Positions 1 through 12,355 of a stretch of DNA of 64,000 nucleotides are shown in pieces (positions within the stretch are counted from its first letter, which is position 1; the number at the start of each line of letters is the position of its first letter). Source of the DNA: Pachypanchax playfairii (taxonomy: Eukaryota > Chordata > Actinopteri > Cyprinodontiformes > Aplocheilidae); contig SSNP01000093.1 in NCBI GenBank assembly GCA_006937955.1, positions 496,001 through 560,000 on the forward strand. The letters run 5' to 3'. A program made the position numbers and the translations under genes. The notes beneath the pieces are model-generated. The model was not told the origin of the DNA. It worked only from the letters and a program-made list of their open reading frames with translations, and searched no databases.

Positions 1-1830
1 TGGAGGAAGGAACAGCAATAAGAAGCCCAGAGAAGACAGGGAGAGACTGAAGGCAGGAGGTGTGGAGCGAAAAAAGCAGGATGAAACAACGAAAAGAAGA
101 CATGATTAGCATGAAAGGATAAAAGAAGATCGAAGGATGGGGAGGGTGTTAAAAAAAGAGGACAATCAAAGTAGGAAGAAAAGACTCAGTCCTCAGAGTT
201 TTGAAATAAAAAAACGCTGATGAATCCACTTGGAGAGAGCAATGAAGAGAAACTGTGAGTAAAAAAAAAAAAATCTTTTAAAATCATGCAAGAAGTGTGA
301 CAGAAGACGAGGCAGCAGAGAAAGGCTCATCAAGATATGTGTTTCAGTGTAACAGCAGTGCTTGGTTTCCATAGTAACACTTCAAATATGCCTCCACAAA
401 ACACCCTGATGGACAAGAAGATGCACACAACACGTCTTCTGCAGTTAACTACATGTCCTCGCCTAATAATACAAAATTTACATCTAACCACACAATGTGC
501 TGTCAACTTTCACTGATGAAAATAAAAGGCTTGTAACACAAAATACATTTAAAAAGAAAAAGAGCATGTCCTGGCACCCCCACGTATGGGAGGTGAGTTA
601 AAGCGCTCCTGCAGATAGAGATGATCCTGTGCTTCATCTTTTAGTGTAGTCCACATTAAAAATTAATCCCAAAAAACAAGCTTCAGGCAAATAAACAGAA
701 ATAACACAATAGAGGGAGCAGCCAGTCAGCAAAACGAGCGTGAGTTGCTGATAAGACCTTCAACATCACCGCTGTCATTGACAGTCCCTCGTTTCATAAC
801 ATTCAAATGGACGATGTCAAGAGTGGATTGTTTACTTGCTGCACAACAGAACAGAAAAGTCCAAGTTAACACATGAAAGTATATGTTCCTTTGTGGCTAT
901 TACTGCTCTTGCACGGCAATTACAGCATGCGGGACACAGAGAACATGGACGAGTGGTATGCATTCCTTGTATCCAGTAATTTGCAGCAGGTGGGAGCAGT
1001 CAGCTACTTGATAATGACACATAAACACAAACGTTTTAAATAAGCTTGATGAGGGTTGAGCGCCGTTTCCCATGCATTCAGTCACCTGAGCCGTTCTGAT
1101 TGAGAACTGGTGGTCTTACTGTAGATACATGTAACAACGCACGCTGTGGGTTTAATTGGCATGCAGCACCATCTGGGTTGGTTTTGATCATGCCAACAAC
1201 GCTCATACAATATTCATATCATTTTTAGCATTTGTGAGAAGCTCTCGTCGTCACAGGTGCTTGGGAGTCACGCACTCCCACCTGAAATCGACTTATTCTC
1301 ACACAAACCAGAACTTGTTGACTAAAACTGCAGACATATAAAAAATACTGTATGAAATGACACACAGGCTAATATTATCAGAATCTGTCACGTCCCTCGA
1401 GACCTGATGTGGTGGGCTGAACTGTATACTGCTTGAAAGGCATTTCAGTTAACATAATCTGACAGGCATGTCTGTAAAGGAGCTCATTTACATTCAGTGG
1501 GTGGTCAGTCACAGGTAGGAGTGGTGCTCGTGTCATCTTCACTGAAACACACATGGTAAAAGACATCTTTGATAAATAATGACAAATCCTACTGAAAGCT
1601 TTTTTTTCCCCAATGAACTGCACAGCTTTGGTAAATGCATATTGACAAACCTGAAGGAAGTGATGTTAAATTCAGGTTCTGGAGGGACTCCATCATGCAT
1701 GTTAGAGATGTTTCACTGATTCTGAATATGCATTCCCAAAATGCATATTGACATGTGACAAATGAGACTAAACTGGAGATTTTTAATAAGTCACATCGGC
1801 TTTATGTTAACAGATGCAAAAATGATTACT
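1..1830. other. Non-coding stretch, no gene seen
   Basis: The first 250 bases are purine-rich (AGAAGA/GGAGA-like) and the rest is AT-rich single-copy-looking sequence. The open frames are short and have no recognisable motifs or paired splice sites. It could be intron or intergenic DNA. Confidence 0.5.
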
Positions 1831-1985
1831 TTAACCAATAGATTGCATGGTAGAGAAGTCAGTAGCCTTGCAATGAGGAGGTCTTGGGTTCAAACTCTGC
1901 TGAGACCTTTCTGTTTGCCATGTGTGGGTTTATCCTCTAGGGACTTTGGTTTCTTCCCACAGGCCAAAAACAGGCCATTTCCTCA
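1831..1985 (+). repeat. tRNA-headed SINE fragment (5' part)
   Basis: The segment carries a tRNA-like B-box (GGGTTCAAACTC near 1888) followed by the stretch common in fish repeats that runs from 'gagacctttctgtttgccatg' to 'cttcccacaggccaaaaacaggc'. The wording matches the front part of a very common teleost SINE whose back part recurs at 3640 and 26030. It is degraded and not a functional tRNA. Identification is from memory of the family. Confidence 0.5.
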
Positions 1986-2159
1986 ATTATAACAAATATA
2001 TATATTTCTTTTTTCATAATTGTTTTCTTTCTTCTCTGCAATGAAATCACATGTGCAGAAAGTCTGTTTCAGACTTCTAAATGATAAGACTGTGAATAAA
2101 AGCAAAGCAGAATAATGTATTTTCCTTCAACACACACTATGAGCAGCTTACCTGATCAA

Positions 2160-2210
2160 CCAGGCCCTCACGTCTTTGACAGATTACTTTACAAAGACGT
2201 GAGGGCCTGG
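2160..2210. repeat. Perfect 19-bp inverted repeat (hairpin)
   Basis: CCAGGCCCTCACGTCTTTG at 2160-2178 is the exact reverse complement of 2192-2210, with a 13-base spacer. It immediately precedes a GC-richer block (2210-2340) and a 20-bp minisatellite. It may be the end of a foldback element. Confidence 0.85.
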
Positions 2211-2354
2211 AGCTGAACCGCTGTCTCTCAATTTCGAAGGCGGGCTTAGCCAGTTGAGAGAGAACCAATCACAGATACCCGGAAGTGATGCAACATATGT
2301 GACGCTAAAGCGGATACACACGAGGCGGAACGAAAACAAAAGGTTTAGCGAGTG

Positions 2355-2540
2355 GAGCCGTAATGGTAGCTACAGAGCCGTAATGGTAGCTACAGAGCTG
2401 TAATGGTAGCTACAGAGCTGTAATGGTAGCTACAGAGCCGTAATGGTAGCTACAGAGCCGTAATGGTAGCTACAGAGCTGTAATGGTAGCTACAGAGCCG
2501 TAATGGTAGCTACAGAGCCGTAATGGTAGCTACAGAGCCG
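2355..2540. repeat. 20-bp minisatellite, nine full copies plus a partial tenth
   Basis: The unit GAGCCGTAATGGTAGCTACA repeats head-to-tail nine times, with a single C/T variant (GAGCCG or GAGCTG). The order of variants from left to right is C C T T C C T C C, then a partial C unit. The near-identity of units implies recent expansion. There are no spacers, so it is not a CRISPR array. Confidence 0.95.
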
Positions 2541-2860
2541 TGTTTAATGGAGGAGAAAAGACGAATATTAATGACAGTTGTCGTTTTTGTGTCAAAAACT
2601 TGCGAATACGAGGTGTCATTGCACACTCGGTTCAGGTATTTGACCGCCCCAAGCAAAACCGAAGAAAGCACAGAAGTAAACACTTCATCCACAGCCGAGT
2701 CCGCCATGTTGAATGTTGTGCTCTGGGTGGAAAACGCTAGTTCCGTGTTTTCAGGATGATGCACAACAAAGGTGATATGTAATTGGTCCGTCCTAAAATT
2801 TGACGTGGAAATGATCGGGTGCGGTTCCGGTGTCAGACCCTTCTGCATTTGAACATAATG
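2541..2860 (-). other. Possible 5' fragment of an unidentified mobile-element or gene ORF
   Basis: On the minus strand an open frame of 112 codons (2848-2510) contains an internal Met at about 2706 in the context aacATGGCGGACTCGG. From there it reads as a compact 50-residue helical-looking stretch (MADSAVDEVF onward) before entering the minisatellite and stopping. The start context and position beside a hairpin and minisatellite suggest the front of a repeat-borne ORF. I do not recognise the family and cannot exclude chance. Confidence 0.25.
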
Positions 2861-5390
2861 CAGGAGGATCTGATTGGTCAGGCTAATGAGCAGCTGTCCC
2901 TAAACCCTGCAGAGGTTTCATGGACACAATCACGATAATTTGATCAATTATTCACATCTTCAGAGATGTTATTTTTAACAAATACAGTCAAGTGAAACTT
3001 CTCTGAGGTCTATAAAAATTCCCGCTATCATTTGGATTTTTTAATGTAGCAGATGACTTCATGATGAATCCTTCATGATCTACATGGTATTTACATAGTA
3101 TTTATTAGTGAATACAGATGGATTATTTCAGAACTGATTTCAACTTTGAGAAGTAAATACAGGAATATTTTTAGTGTCTGCGTTACTATGAGTACAGAAA
3201 CACTCCTAACTCTAAATAAGCCAACAGTGTCAGCCTTATCTGCAGCAGCTCCTGAAATATACCCGTGTATGACAGCACACAGAAGCTGTAGCTCGCCTGC
3301 ACTCCCTGGAATATTAATGTGGAACATGGGTTAAGCATAGAGAGGAGGTGGGATAAGCACTTTGTCTTTGTAGTTGCCAACTGATAAGTCCTCAAGCCAC
3401 AATTCAGTTCAAATTTGTCACAGTTCAAAATGAGCCATTGTCACGTGGTGAAGCAGCAGCACAGAGACCAGAGTTGGTCTGAACAAAGTCTTTAGTAAAA
3501 ACATGTCCAAGTTGTTATGTCTTTAAGACGTGGTTATAATTGAAAGGACAAAGTCTGGTCCAAATATAACATCAAGGTTCCTCACAAGTTAATACCACAT
3601 AAAGAAAGTGACTAAATGCACGGTTTCTTCCCAAGATGCACAACGTCTCACTCAGTGACCACTGGAGATAAGCACCAGCCCCCAAAGACCCTGAACAGGG
3701 ATAAGCAGCTGCAACAAATAACTGATTGATTGAGCAAAAGCTGAAAAATATGATGAACAATAGAGTTAAATGTCACGTGCAAAACACAGTCCTGTGGGGC
3801 GGATGCTGGGGGTGAGGGACCACACTATGATTTAACATGGGTGTACAACCTCGGGCTTGTTTAATTTTCTTATGTATGTATTTTTTTTTATTTTCATTCA
3901 TTTTGTATTCTTTATAGGTTAAGGTTATAATATTATTATTATATTTAGTAGTAGTATTATTCATTGATTTTGTATCAAAATGTTTTCATGCTGTTGCAAT
4001 ATGCAAAATTATCACATTGTTTATGTTTTGATTAGTTCATAACACATTATTCAAATGTAAAAATAGAAATAAATAAAGGTTTTGATGTTTTGCGTGTGTG
4101 AAACATAAACATATTATATAACATATTGTTTGAATAATACATTTTATAACTGAATGCAGTTCCCTTCTTCTCTCTGGCAGCAATAAGCTCCTTTAGTTCT
4201 TCTTCAGTCTGTCAGTCATATCTGACATTGCAAACACCTTGTGCATTTTACAGAAAACCTGCATCTTTCCACTAAATTATAATATTTATTATCAGGACCA
4301 GAATAAGAGAGAACAGCTTTAAAACAAAGAAAAACATGTAGTATTCTAAATACTTTCAGCCTGATGTCCAAAGTTTCAGGTTTTCCAGGATCCCGGGTGC
4401 CAGTATTAAAACATCTAATGCATTTCATCAGATGTGTAAAGAAGCTATTACATTTTAAAAACACCAGAAAAGAACATGATGGGAGTCACTTCTAACTGCT
4501 GGATGAAAAGAAGAGTGAGAGGTCACAGGAGTAATAATCCACATCACAATCTAATGTAGAACCATTCAGGATCCAACTGGTCTCAATCCAATTTTTCCCT
4601 TAAAATCTTATTGTATCTGTAAATCACTTGGATGCTGTGCGTTACTCTCAGTACAGTCCATAAAGAGTCAGTCTCATCATCTTCTGAGCCATCAATGAAA
4701 ATGTATTTCCCTCCTGAGTTTTCCTTCAATCTGAAACATGTTAGTCAAGTTTTTCATCCATAGTCCAAGTAATTTTGCTCTCCACTACTTTTCTGGCCGC
4801 ACAAAATACTCAACAGCTACAGCTCTCGTGAGGTTTCCATCACAAGTTTATTGCACTTGAGACTCATGGTTGAAAAGAACTAGTGTATCAACTCAGTATG
4901 TTTTATAATTTATTTTATTTATTCTGAAACTGGTGCATCGGACTAAAACCTTTAGATTTCTGCTGCCATAACAACAGCTGTGCTGTTTACAGAGAAACCC
5001 ACAAGGTGTTTTATCAATCTACTGAGATGCATTTGATTCTTTTATTAATATGATGCTCTGTTATCCACTGATACAAAAATCCTATAGAAGAAAAGCTCTC
5101 AGTATTTCTTACATCATTAATGTTGATAGTATTCATCTCTCATCCTGCATCAGCATCCACTAGTTTCAGGATTTAATGATTTTAAAATGTCAATTAGTTT
5201 AAAATTGTGTCCGAGACTATTTAATATTATTTGCCTTTATTTAAAAAAGTCAGTTTTTTTAGAATCTTTTATTGTAAATGACGTAATTAAAATGGAAGGA
5301 TTTATGGGCTGGGCGATTGTCTACAGCGCCACCTGCTGGAGGGGGCATCACTTATAAACCCATAATATATAAAACCATAATAAATACATA
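2861..5390. other. AT-rich non-coding stretch
   Basis: No exon-like frames with splice signals were seen. It contains one degraded SINE tail (listed separately) and many A/T runs. The rest is unremarkable. Confidence 0.5.
3635..3725 (+). repeat. SINE 3'-part fragment
   Basis: The stretch 'ccactggagataagcaccag' through 'ccctgaacagggataagcag' matches the tail of the common teleost repeat also seen at 26030-26138. It ends in a degraded GATT/GATG-type tail. Identification rests on that internal match plus recall of the family. Confidence 0.5.
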
Positions 5391-5392
5391 TA

Positions 5393-5850
5393 CAGTACTG
5401 TGCAAAAGTTTTAAGCAGTGGAAAAAAGTTATTTAAATCAATATTTGTTGTGATCAGCTGTAACTTTAAAACAACATCAGTTCAGGAGGAACTCGCTCAC
5501 TACATGGAGACATTTATACAAATCCTCTGTCTCTTCATGTTAATATAATCCATGATGTTTTGAGTTCAGGTCTGTATGAAGGATAAATCTCCATGATTGT
5601 TTCTCCTCTCCAACATCCTGCTAAAACAGAACTACAGAAATATTTACACGTTTGTCTCATCAAAACAGCCGAACCCCAGAAAATCCCTAAATTTGCTCAA
5701 CCAACACTGTTTATAAGGAAAATTATGTTCACTGGACACACTGATGTCATTCACATTTTTCAATTGGATAAAATAAACTATTTATACTTGTCAAATAATC
5801 TTCTTATGCAGCATTTTGTCATACCTGCCTAAAACTTCTGCACAGTACTG
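5393..5850. mobile_element. 458-bp MITE with CAGTACTGTGCA termini
   Basis: The left end CAGTACTGTGCAAAAGTTTT and the right end, read in reverse complement as CAGTACTGTGCAGAAGTTTT, are inverted repeats of about 25 bp with few mismatches. TA precedes the left end. The inside has no transposase. The size, termini and TA flank fit a Tc1/mariner-type non-autonomous element, a family common in fish. Confidence 0.7.
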
Positions 5851-6724
5851 GATATAAATAAATTAATAATTTTGTCTTTTCACTAGCTTAATTATGAAAA
5901 AAGTTGTCTAATGATTCTGTAATAATGTAGTTTTAGTTTGGCTGCTTTTATACTGTAGTAAAACTACTTGATGAATAACATTATGTTGATTATTTCAAAT
6001 AGCCTGTCTGCTTTAAATGAAACATTTAAGTGTTGCGCTGTACGTTGTTTTGTTTGCTGTTTATATAAGACTCATTGTTTATGAGATCCATTGTTACCTT
6101 ATATAAGTTCATAGGTTCATGAAACCTTATATATTTTTTGGAAATTTTTCCTATTTTATTACGTCACCTGAAACCAGAACAGGAAGATTGAGTTTATTTA
6201 TAGTTTATTCAGTTATTCTATAATTGCTGTTTGTAGTTTTATGGTGTTTTGCAGTGTGTTTCTTTCTGTGTGAGACAAACAATCAAACCTGTGAGACTGA
6301 TGTCATGTTTTGAGTGTGAATGTGTGTGGAGGAGTATCAAAGTATTAATGGCAAACTATATAATAATATAATAATAATCTTTCAAACATGCACATTCTTT
6401 TCAGACTGTTTGAGTTATTTGTTGATATTATATTATAAAAAGTATCTTTATTAGATCTAAAGATGCGGATAATTTCTGTTAAATAAAACACAAGACACAA
6501 TGTCAGAAGAACCAAAATCTGAGGGCAGAATCGGGTTTGTGATGCAGATGTAAAGGTAAAGACACTTTTAAAGGTACAATATGTAAGAATTTTACAGTGA
6601 AATACTCACACAACAGTCTAATGTTCCACTGATGTTGAAAATAAAGTCACATTGTAACAGATCTGGATCTCAGTCGGCTGGGTGGTCGCTAGTTTCTGTC
6701 ATTTTAAAAAAGCTAACCCAGACC

Positions 6725-7421
6725 CAAACCCATCGACTACTGCAACTCTTTGCTGGCCGGTCTTCCGGCGTCCTCGGTTAAACCTCTGCAGATGATTCAG
6801 AACGCAGCAGCACGTCTGGTCTTCAACCAGCCCAAGAGGGCTCATGTCACTCCGCTGCTCATTTCTCTGCACTGGCTTCCAGTTGCAGCACGCATCAAAT
6901 ACAAAGCTCTGCTTCCGGCTTACCAGACTCTAACACACACAGCTCCTACTTACCTTCACTCCTTCATCCAAACCTACATTCCCACGCGTCAGCTACGCTC
7001 AGCCGCTGAAAGACGCCTAGCGCTTCCACCACAACGTGGCATGAGATCATGTTCCAAACTCTTCTCCTCTGTTGTCCCCCGATGGTGGAATGACCTACCA
7101 AACTCGGTCCGATCCTCAGAGTCGGCAGCTACTTTTAAGAGCAGACTTAAGACTCACCTCTTTAAAGAACACTTTCAGTCTTAATGTGGAATTGATTTAT
7201 GACTTATGATAGCGATTTGGGAGTTTATCTCTACAAAAAAAAAATAAAATAAAATAAAAAAAAAAAAAAAAAAAGAAATTGATACACTTGATGTATCAGC
7301 GTCGGAATTAAACTGGACTCCAAACAGTCCGCCTCCTTATATTTTTTTCCTTCTCTTTGAATTCTTGCTTGTATGTTCTCTCAATGTAAGTCGCTTTGGA
7401 TAAAAGCGTCTGCTAAATGAC

Positions 7422-7456
<35 letters not shown>
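6725..7456 (+). mobile_element. L2-clade LINE, 5'-truncated 3' end
   Basis: It contains the last ~150 codons of the reverse-transcriptase ORF. After the stop comes an A-rich stretch, then the conserved L2 tail (GTAAGTCGCTTTGGATAAAA, GCGTCTGCTAAATGA) and a (TAG)n microsatellite at 7423-7456. 5' truncation and a short tandem tail are typical of L2 retrotransposition in teleosts. It lies inside the TTAA element at 6568-7807 and is therefore younger than it. Confidence 0.85.
6733..7185 (+). pseudogene. Truncated LINE reverse-transcriptase C-terminus
   Basis: The frame reads DYCNSLLAGLP, then QNAAARLVFNQPK, HWLPVAARIKYK and FSSVVPRWWNDLPNSVR, ending HLFKEHFQS and stop. These are the conserved C-terminal blocks of L2/CR1-type reverse transcriptases, after the catalytic YADD region. 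The catalytic core is missing because the copy is 5'-truncated, so it is a dead fragment. The open frame has no internal stop, which suggests a fairly recent insertion. Confidence 0.85.
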
Positions 7457-7807
7457 ACCAGAATCATTATTTACACGTCCAGACTTCCTGGTTCAATAAC
7501 GAATCACATGTGAGTCTGCAAGGCTGCCAAGTCTTCAACACAAGCAGCTGTAATTCCACAACGATCAGCAGCAAAAAGTAAGAAACCACCACATCCTTCC
7601 AACTGAGCAGCCGAGCTGCACGTGATGGGGCGTTCAAACGCACTTAGGAAAACTCAACTCTTCAGATATTCCCAAAAACTTAACAAACACAAGAGAAACT
7701 AAACGAGGATCAACATCAGAACTGGCAACCCAACAGAAAAATCCCTACATGAACTGCGGGACTCAGATTTGACAACAAGGTCTAATTCTTACATACTGTA
7801 CCTTTAA

Positions 7808-8823
7808 TATTTGCTCCTTTGAGTCACATTTTAGTGTAAAATCTACTAAGTGTAGTTTCCACAGAACAACTTACAGAGTAAAAGTTGGAGCATCATCCAC
7901 CATCTGGCTTGGAGCAGTTAAACTCAGCTTTATCATTATCATGCTCATGATCAGTGCTGCAAACTCTGACTGACTGTGTGCATCTGTGAGCAGCTGCATC
8001 AAATCATAAAGATGAGCTGGTTTCTTTTTCACAGGCTCTCAAGGGAATGGAACAAATGTCTACTTTTCATATACTGGTACAGCAGGATCCTCTTCACCCT
8101 GCGGCCATTACTGGCTCAGCCCATTCATTTCCCTCACCTTATCGACACAAATGCAGCAGTGGGCCTAAAGAAATTCAACTATATGTTCTCGCTTTCTCTT
8201 TCCCCTTCTTCAAATTTAGCCCCCTGAGAACTTTACAGTACCTCTTGGCTTTCCCTCGGTCTCCCTGATGGCCTGCACCACCGCTTAATTCAAAACTCCT
8301 GACATTTACACCTCCTGCCAACAACATTTCTGTTGTTACTTCATGCTGGCCAATTGCCTCCTCATCACTTCTGCAGCTGTCTGCTCTGCAAACCCACTCC
8401 CAGTCTCAAGTCACGGCTAATTAATTGACAAGTTTGGCCCTCAGAGGATCAAATGGAGACATATTCACTGACACTTTGAAGAGGTTTAGTAAGAATAGAC
8501 CCTGGAGATGTCAGATAGAAACTATCTAATACTGTGAATATCTGTAGATTATGTAACACCATGAGCAGTATGGAAAAAAATCTGATTTGAACTAATTATT
8601 GTTGGCTTACAAAAATAAAAACTAACATTTGACATTCTCTTTGTGCTGTTATTGGTGTGTGAAAATTGTCATCAATTAATTAGTTTGACTGATTTTGTCC
8701 TAGATGATTATCATCAACAACCTGTTTATTCCTTTTATTTTCAAATTTCTTCACTGTCTTTGAAATTGATCAACTTAACATCCACCCTGAGTAAAACCAA
8801 CTGTAGATGTTGAGCTCAGTATT
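7808..8823. other. Non-coding stretch, nothing recognised
   Basis: AT-rich DNA with short overlapping frames near 7976-8268 that show no motif or splice support. No RNA gene or repeat was recognised. Confidence 0.45.
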
Positions 8824-9464
8824 GGTGCATTCACACCGGCAACTTTGTCAACGTCAAGTAACGCTGATAACGCTCCAAATTTGACGTTTGAAGTTGAAGC
8901 TCATAACGCCTGCCAGTCAGAGCGCATAGGAGTTAAAGCTCGTAAAGCCTGACCGAAAAAGAGCGCGAAGGCGGGGCTTCCTTTGTTATGGGATGTTCAG
9001 AGCTATTGCAGATCATATTGAGACAGTGGCTTGGATTTATTTACTTTATAGATCTAGACAACGTCGACGTCGGGTGCATCAGCGCCGTTTGTGGATACAC
9101 CCCATTCTACAGATGCGTTCTGAGTTTGGTGAGTTTAACCATTTGCTCCAGGAGCTACGTTTGGATGAGGTTAATTTATCTTCCATTTTGGTTGCTCCCG
9201 CTTCTTTCCGGCTACGTGCTGTGACGTCTTACGTTACTACGATGAGACGCTCTGATTGGTTGACATGCCGCTTCAAGAGCGTTATCAACGTCAAAAGTTC
9301 AGCTAGCTGAACTTTGACCTTTTCTAGCTTTTCAAGCGTCAACGCCTGAAACGCTAGAAAAGCGCCGCAGAGCCGTTGACGTCTGTCTGACGCCCGTCCA
9401 CCATAGACTTTACATATAAACTTGCCGCTTATGAAGTTGATGGTTGGGCCGGTGTGAACGCACC
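8824..9464. mobile_element. 641-bp Harbinger-derived MITE, copy 1
   Basis: The termini are GGTGCATTCACACC on the left and GGTGTGAACGCACC on the right. Subterminal DNA is rich in repeated AACGCT/TTGACG words. A second copy of exactly 641 bp lies at 34138-34778 in the opposite orientation. A transposase N-terminal remnant (8993-9220) links it to PIF/Harbinger. I could not define a clean 3-bp target duplication. Confidence 0.8.
8993..9220 (+). pseudogene. PIF/Harbinger transposase N-terminal remnant
   Basis: The frame contains RLWIHPILQMRSEFGEFNHL followed by LQELRLDEVNLSS. This corresponds to the start of HARBI1-like transposases (an RRxWxHPI.. block, then a FGEFxxLLxELRxDE block). It then runs out into the element's 3' terminal repeat. 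No DDE catalytic residues remain, so the element cannot move itself. Copy 2 preserves the same block on its minus strand. Confidence 0.7.
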
Positions 9465-11240
9465 TTATGACCAAATGTTACTTATTCAGGCATTAAACCC
9501 CCAATCATTCTCTCATCGCCACACCTTGCCCATTTTCTTTTTTATCTGTATCGTCTTCTATCTGAGAAAAAATTATATTTAAAAAAATCCTCTCAGGCTC
9601 TTTTCTAACTGTCAGTCGAAGAGCTTCAAAAGGCTCCTAATGGCATGAAATAAAAACTGACAGTTTCTGATGAAAACCCTGCATGTGTTTTCTCTGCCCG
9701 CCGTCTTACTGAATACATACAGGATGAAAGATCCATCTGTAGCTAAATTTCTGCTCCCAGTACCTCAATGAAAAAATACATCTCCTACATAGCAACATCG
9801 CTGAAACCAGTTTAAGCAGAACAAGCACAAATATCGCAGCGTATATTGTGTAGAGTGTCTGTTGAGAGACAGAACGGCAAAGACAAGCTGAACTTATATG
9901 GTTGAGGTGGTTCCTGTTTCTCCTGCTGCTGCTCTTGTTGTCAAAAATCAGGAAAAAAGCTGGAGACAAGGAGTCTCCAACAAATTGAGAGATGTGTATT
10001 CAGTGTACGGTCTGTCTAAATAGGTAGAAGGTAAAAAAAAAGGTTAAAAAACACTTAAAATGAAGCCATGATTTAATAAGTGTACACACAGACATGTACT
10101 CAACCAGAGGCTCGTCTTATTGTCCTACTGATCTGTTATTGGTTAGAAAACATGAGCAGATGAGATGAACAGCGCTGCAGAGGAAGATGTTCCAAAAATC
10201 AAGACAACAATTAATCAGAAAAACACGGAGATGAAGATTATAAACAGGGATGAGTGATGCAGCAGCATGAGACCATGAAAAGATTTAAAGTAGAACTAAA
10301 TAACTTTTCTGCAGCCATGTCTCAGACAGTCGTTGCTGGAACAGGTGTTCTGTTGAAATATGCTACCTGTTGAGATGTGCTACCGATTCCTTCTGCACAT
10401 GTGCCGTTCTACAGTCTTGACTTCAATAAACATTTATCATTTATTTTCTATCTATATTTTTCCATAAATACATTTTACCTATTAAATAAATTCTCCCAGG
10501 TCAGGAACACTAAATATGATGTTATTTTTACTTTCTTTACATTGTCAGAGCAACAGGCAAATGTTTGGACACACCCAGAGGAGAAGGACCCACCGATAAG
10601 GACCCAGAGGGCTTTTATATAGAAAATATCAGGGAAGGATCATAAAAATATGTTTAAATAATTAACAGGAAACACTCACCATAAACAAGAATACTGTATA
10701 AACTTCTAATGACATTTTATTATGAAATAAGTTGTTAATTCATACTATGGAGGCATTTTTCATCAAGGCAGCATAAATCATCAGAACACCACTTCCGGCT
10801 GAGACCCAAATTACTGAAGTTATTTAGTGAATTGTAAAACCATCGAAGGCGTCCAGAGTGTCTAATATGAAGCTGAACATGTTTTTCATTTCAGTTTCAG
10901 AACAGCAGCTTAAAGTTGTCGAAGTTATTTTGTTCTGATTTAAATGATACAACTAAACTGTTAGAGAAGGTAAACAGGAGCGAAACTGTGACACAACTAC
11001 AATCTTGTTTAAAGTTAATAAACTGTACAACAAAGACACATTAAAAAAAACATAATTCAATAAACACAAAAATATTTAAAAAAAAGATAAAATGTGACCA
11101 AACAACTACAATAATATAGTAAGAACAATAAACCTGTTAATGTAATAAAACTAGAAAAGCACTCTGAAACACGGACCTCCACCAAGCAGCTTAGTTATTA
11201 TCTACACCATAAATAATAGACTCCTCCTACTGATTAGTAG
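9465..11240. other. Non-coding stretch, nothing recognised
   Basis: Low-complexity AT-rich DNA. Short open frames at 9706-9969 and 10377-10622 lack motifs, splice support and codon bias. Confidence 0.45.
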
Positions 11241-11244
11241 TTGT

Positions 11245-11555
11245 TACCTCATCAAGGAGGGGTTTTTTTATCAGGGTTTGTTTGTTTTTCTGTCGATGGA
11301 ATTTAATGAAATTTTTTAGAATAGGTCGAAAATATAGTTCAAGTACTAACTGGTGATCTGAACCACTGTCTAGATCCAGCAATAAATTTCATCAAAATCC
11401 CAGCCAGTGATCTGGATCACCACCAAAATCTAATCGATTGGTCCTTCTACCATTTATTCTGAAAATGTAATTAAAATCCATCCAGAAGTTTTTGAGTTGT
11501 TAACAGATAAACAAATAAATAAACCCCGATAAAAACCTCCTAGTGGAGTGATAAA
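11245..11555. repeat. Interspersed repeat with CCTCC.. / ..GGAGG ends
   Basis: The block starts 'acctcatcaaggagggg' and ends 'aaacctcctagtggag', so the edges are imperfectly inverted. The inside reads 'tcagggtttgtttgtttttc', 'gtgatctgaaccac', and 'aacagataaacaaataaata'. This wording matches a frequent fish non-LTR or MITE-type repeat recalled from other loci. The superfamily is uncertain. Confidence 0.4.
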
Positions 11556-12355
11556 ATGACAAAAAGAGAACAGTTTGCCACAAAGAAAGTGATTCACAAG
11601 TTACACCGAACATTTACAAACCTTCAAACTGAGACAAAACATATACAGATTTAAATCAAGTGGTTGGTGTAAAAGATTTGAGATATTTCAGCAGACAAAA
11701 TCTACTATAATAAGGTCACAAAATGAATAATTACATGTAATATGACCAAACGTGACAGAAATGATCATAGAAAATAGAACATCCACTAAGTGATGTGAAA
11801 TAATGAGCAACATCTGCAAGACATGCAGATAAATAAGCTCTAAAGCATTTAGTCAGTGTTTGTTTTCTATAGGACTAATAAAAAGCCCAGGAGACCTGCA
11901 CACATCTGGTCAGAATACTCAACTGTTAATGTTGAGGTTACATATATTGTTGGACACGTTGCCTAAATCCAGATTCACTGACTCTATATTTCTCTTTTTC
12001 TGTTTTAACCCTCGAGCGTAATTAGATGCAAACACTCAAATACAGAAGAAACAAACCACAAAGCACGAAGCAGCTGAACAAGTTCTCACAGGAAGCTGAA
12101 CTGAGATAAAAACCCTCAGAAAATACACGTGTTTCCTTTGACTGCATTAGCATAAATAATACTGTGGAACACGTTGTCATGGTAAGAATGAACTGCAACA
12201 TCTTCTTTCATCATTAAGATTTTACATCAATAAATAAAAAACTCTCATTCACAAATTAAATACTGAACCGTTACAGGATGTATTTATCTATTACACACAA
12301 CAAACAGTATTCTAATGTGCCATTATTTACAAAAATGGCACCAAATTCCAGAAGA

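Larger units (their letters stand above)
6568..7807. mobile_element. TTAA-flanked element (piggyBac-like), interrupted by an L2 LINE
   Basis: TTAA at 6568-6571 and 7804-7807 flanks 20-bp termini: AGGTACAATATGTAAGAATT on the left, and AGGTACAGTATGTAAGAATT when the right end is reverse-complemented. A TTAA target duplication with short inverted repeats is the hallmark of piggyBac-superfamily elements. No transposase is present, so it is non-autonomous. A LINE fragment with a TAG tail occupies 6725-7456 inside it. Confidence 0.75.

Noticed and set aside
2355..2540. Regularly spaced direct repeats resembling a CRISPR array
   Set aside because: Units are contiguous 20-mers with no spacers, in a eukaryotic genome; it is a minisatellite.
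5593..5832. 79-codon frame inside the CAGTACTG MITE
   Set aside because: No transposase motif; a chance frame in a short non-autonomous element.
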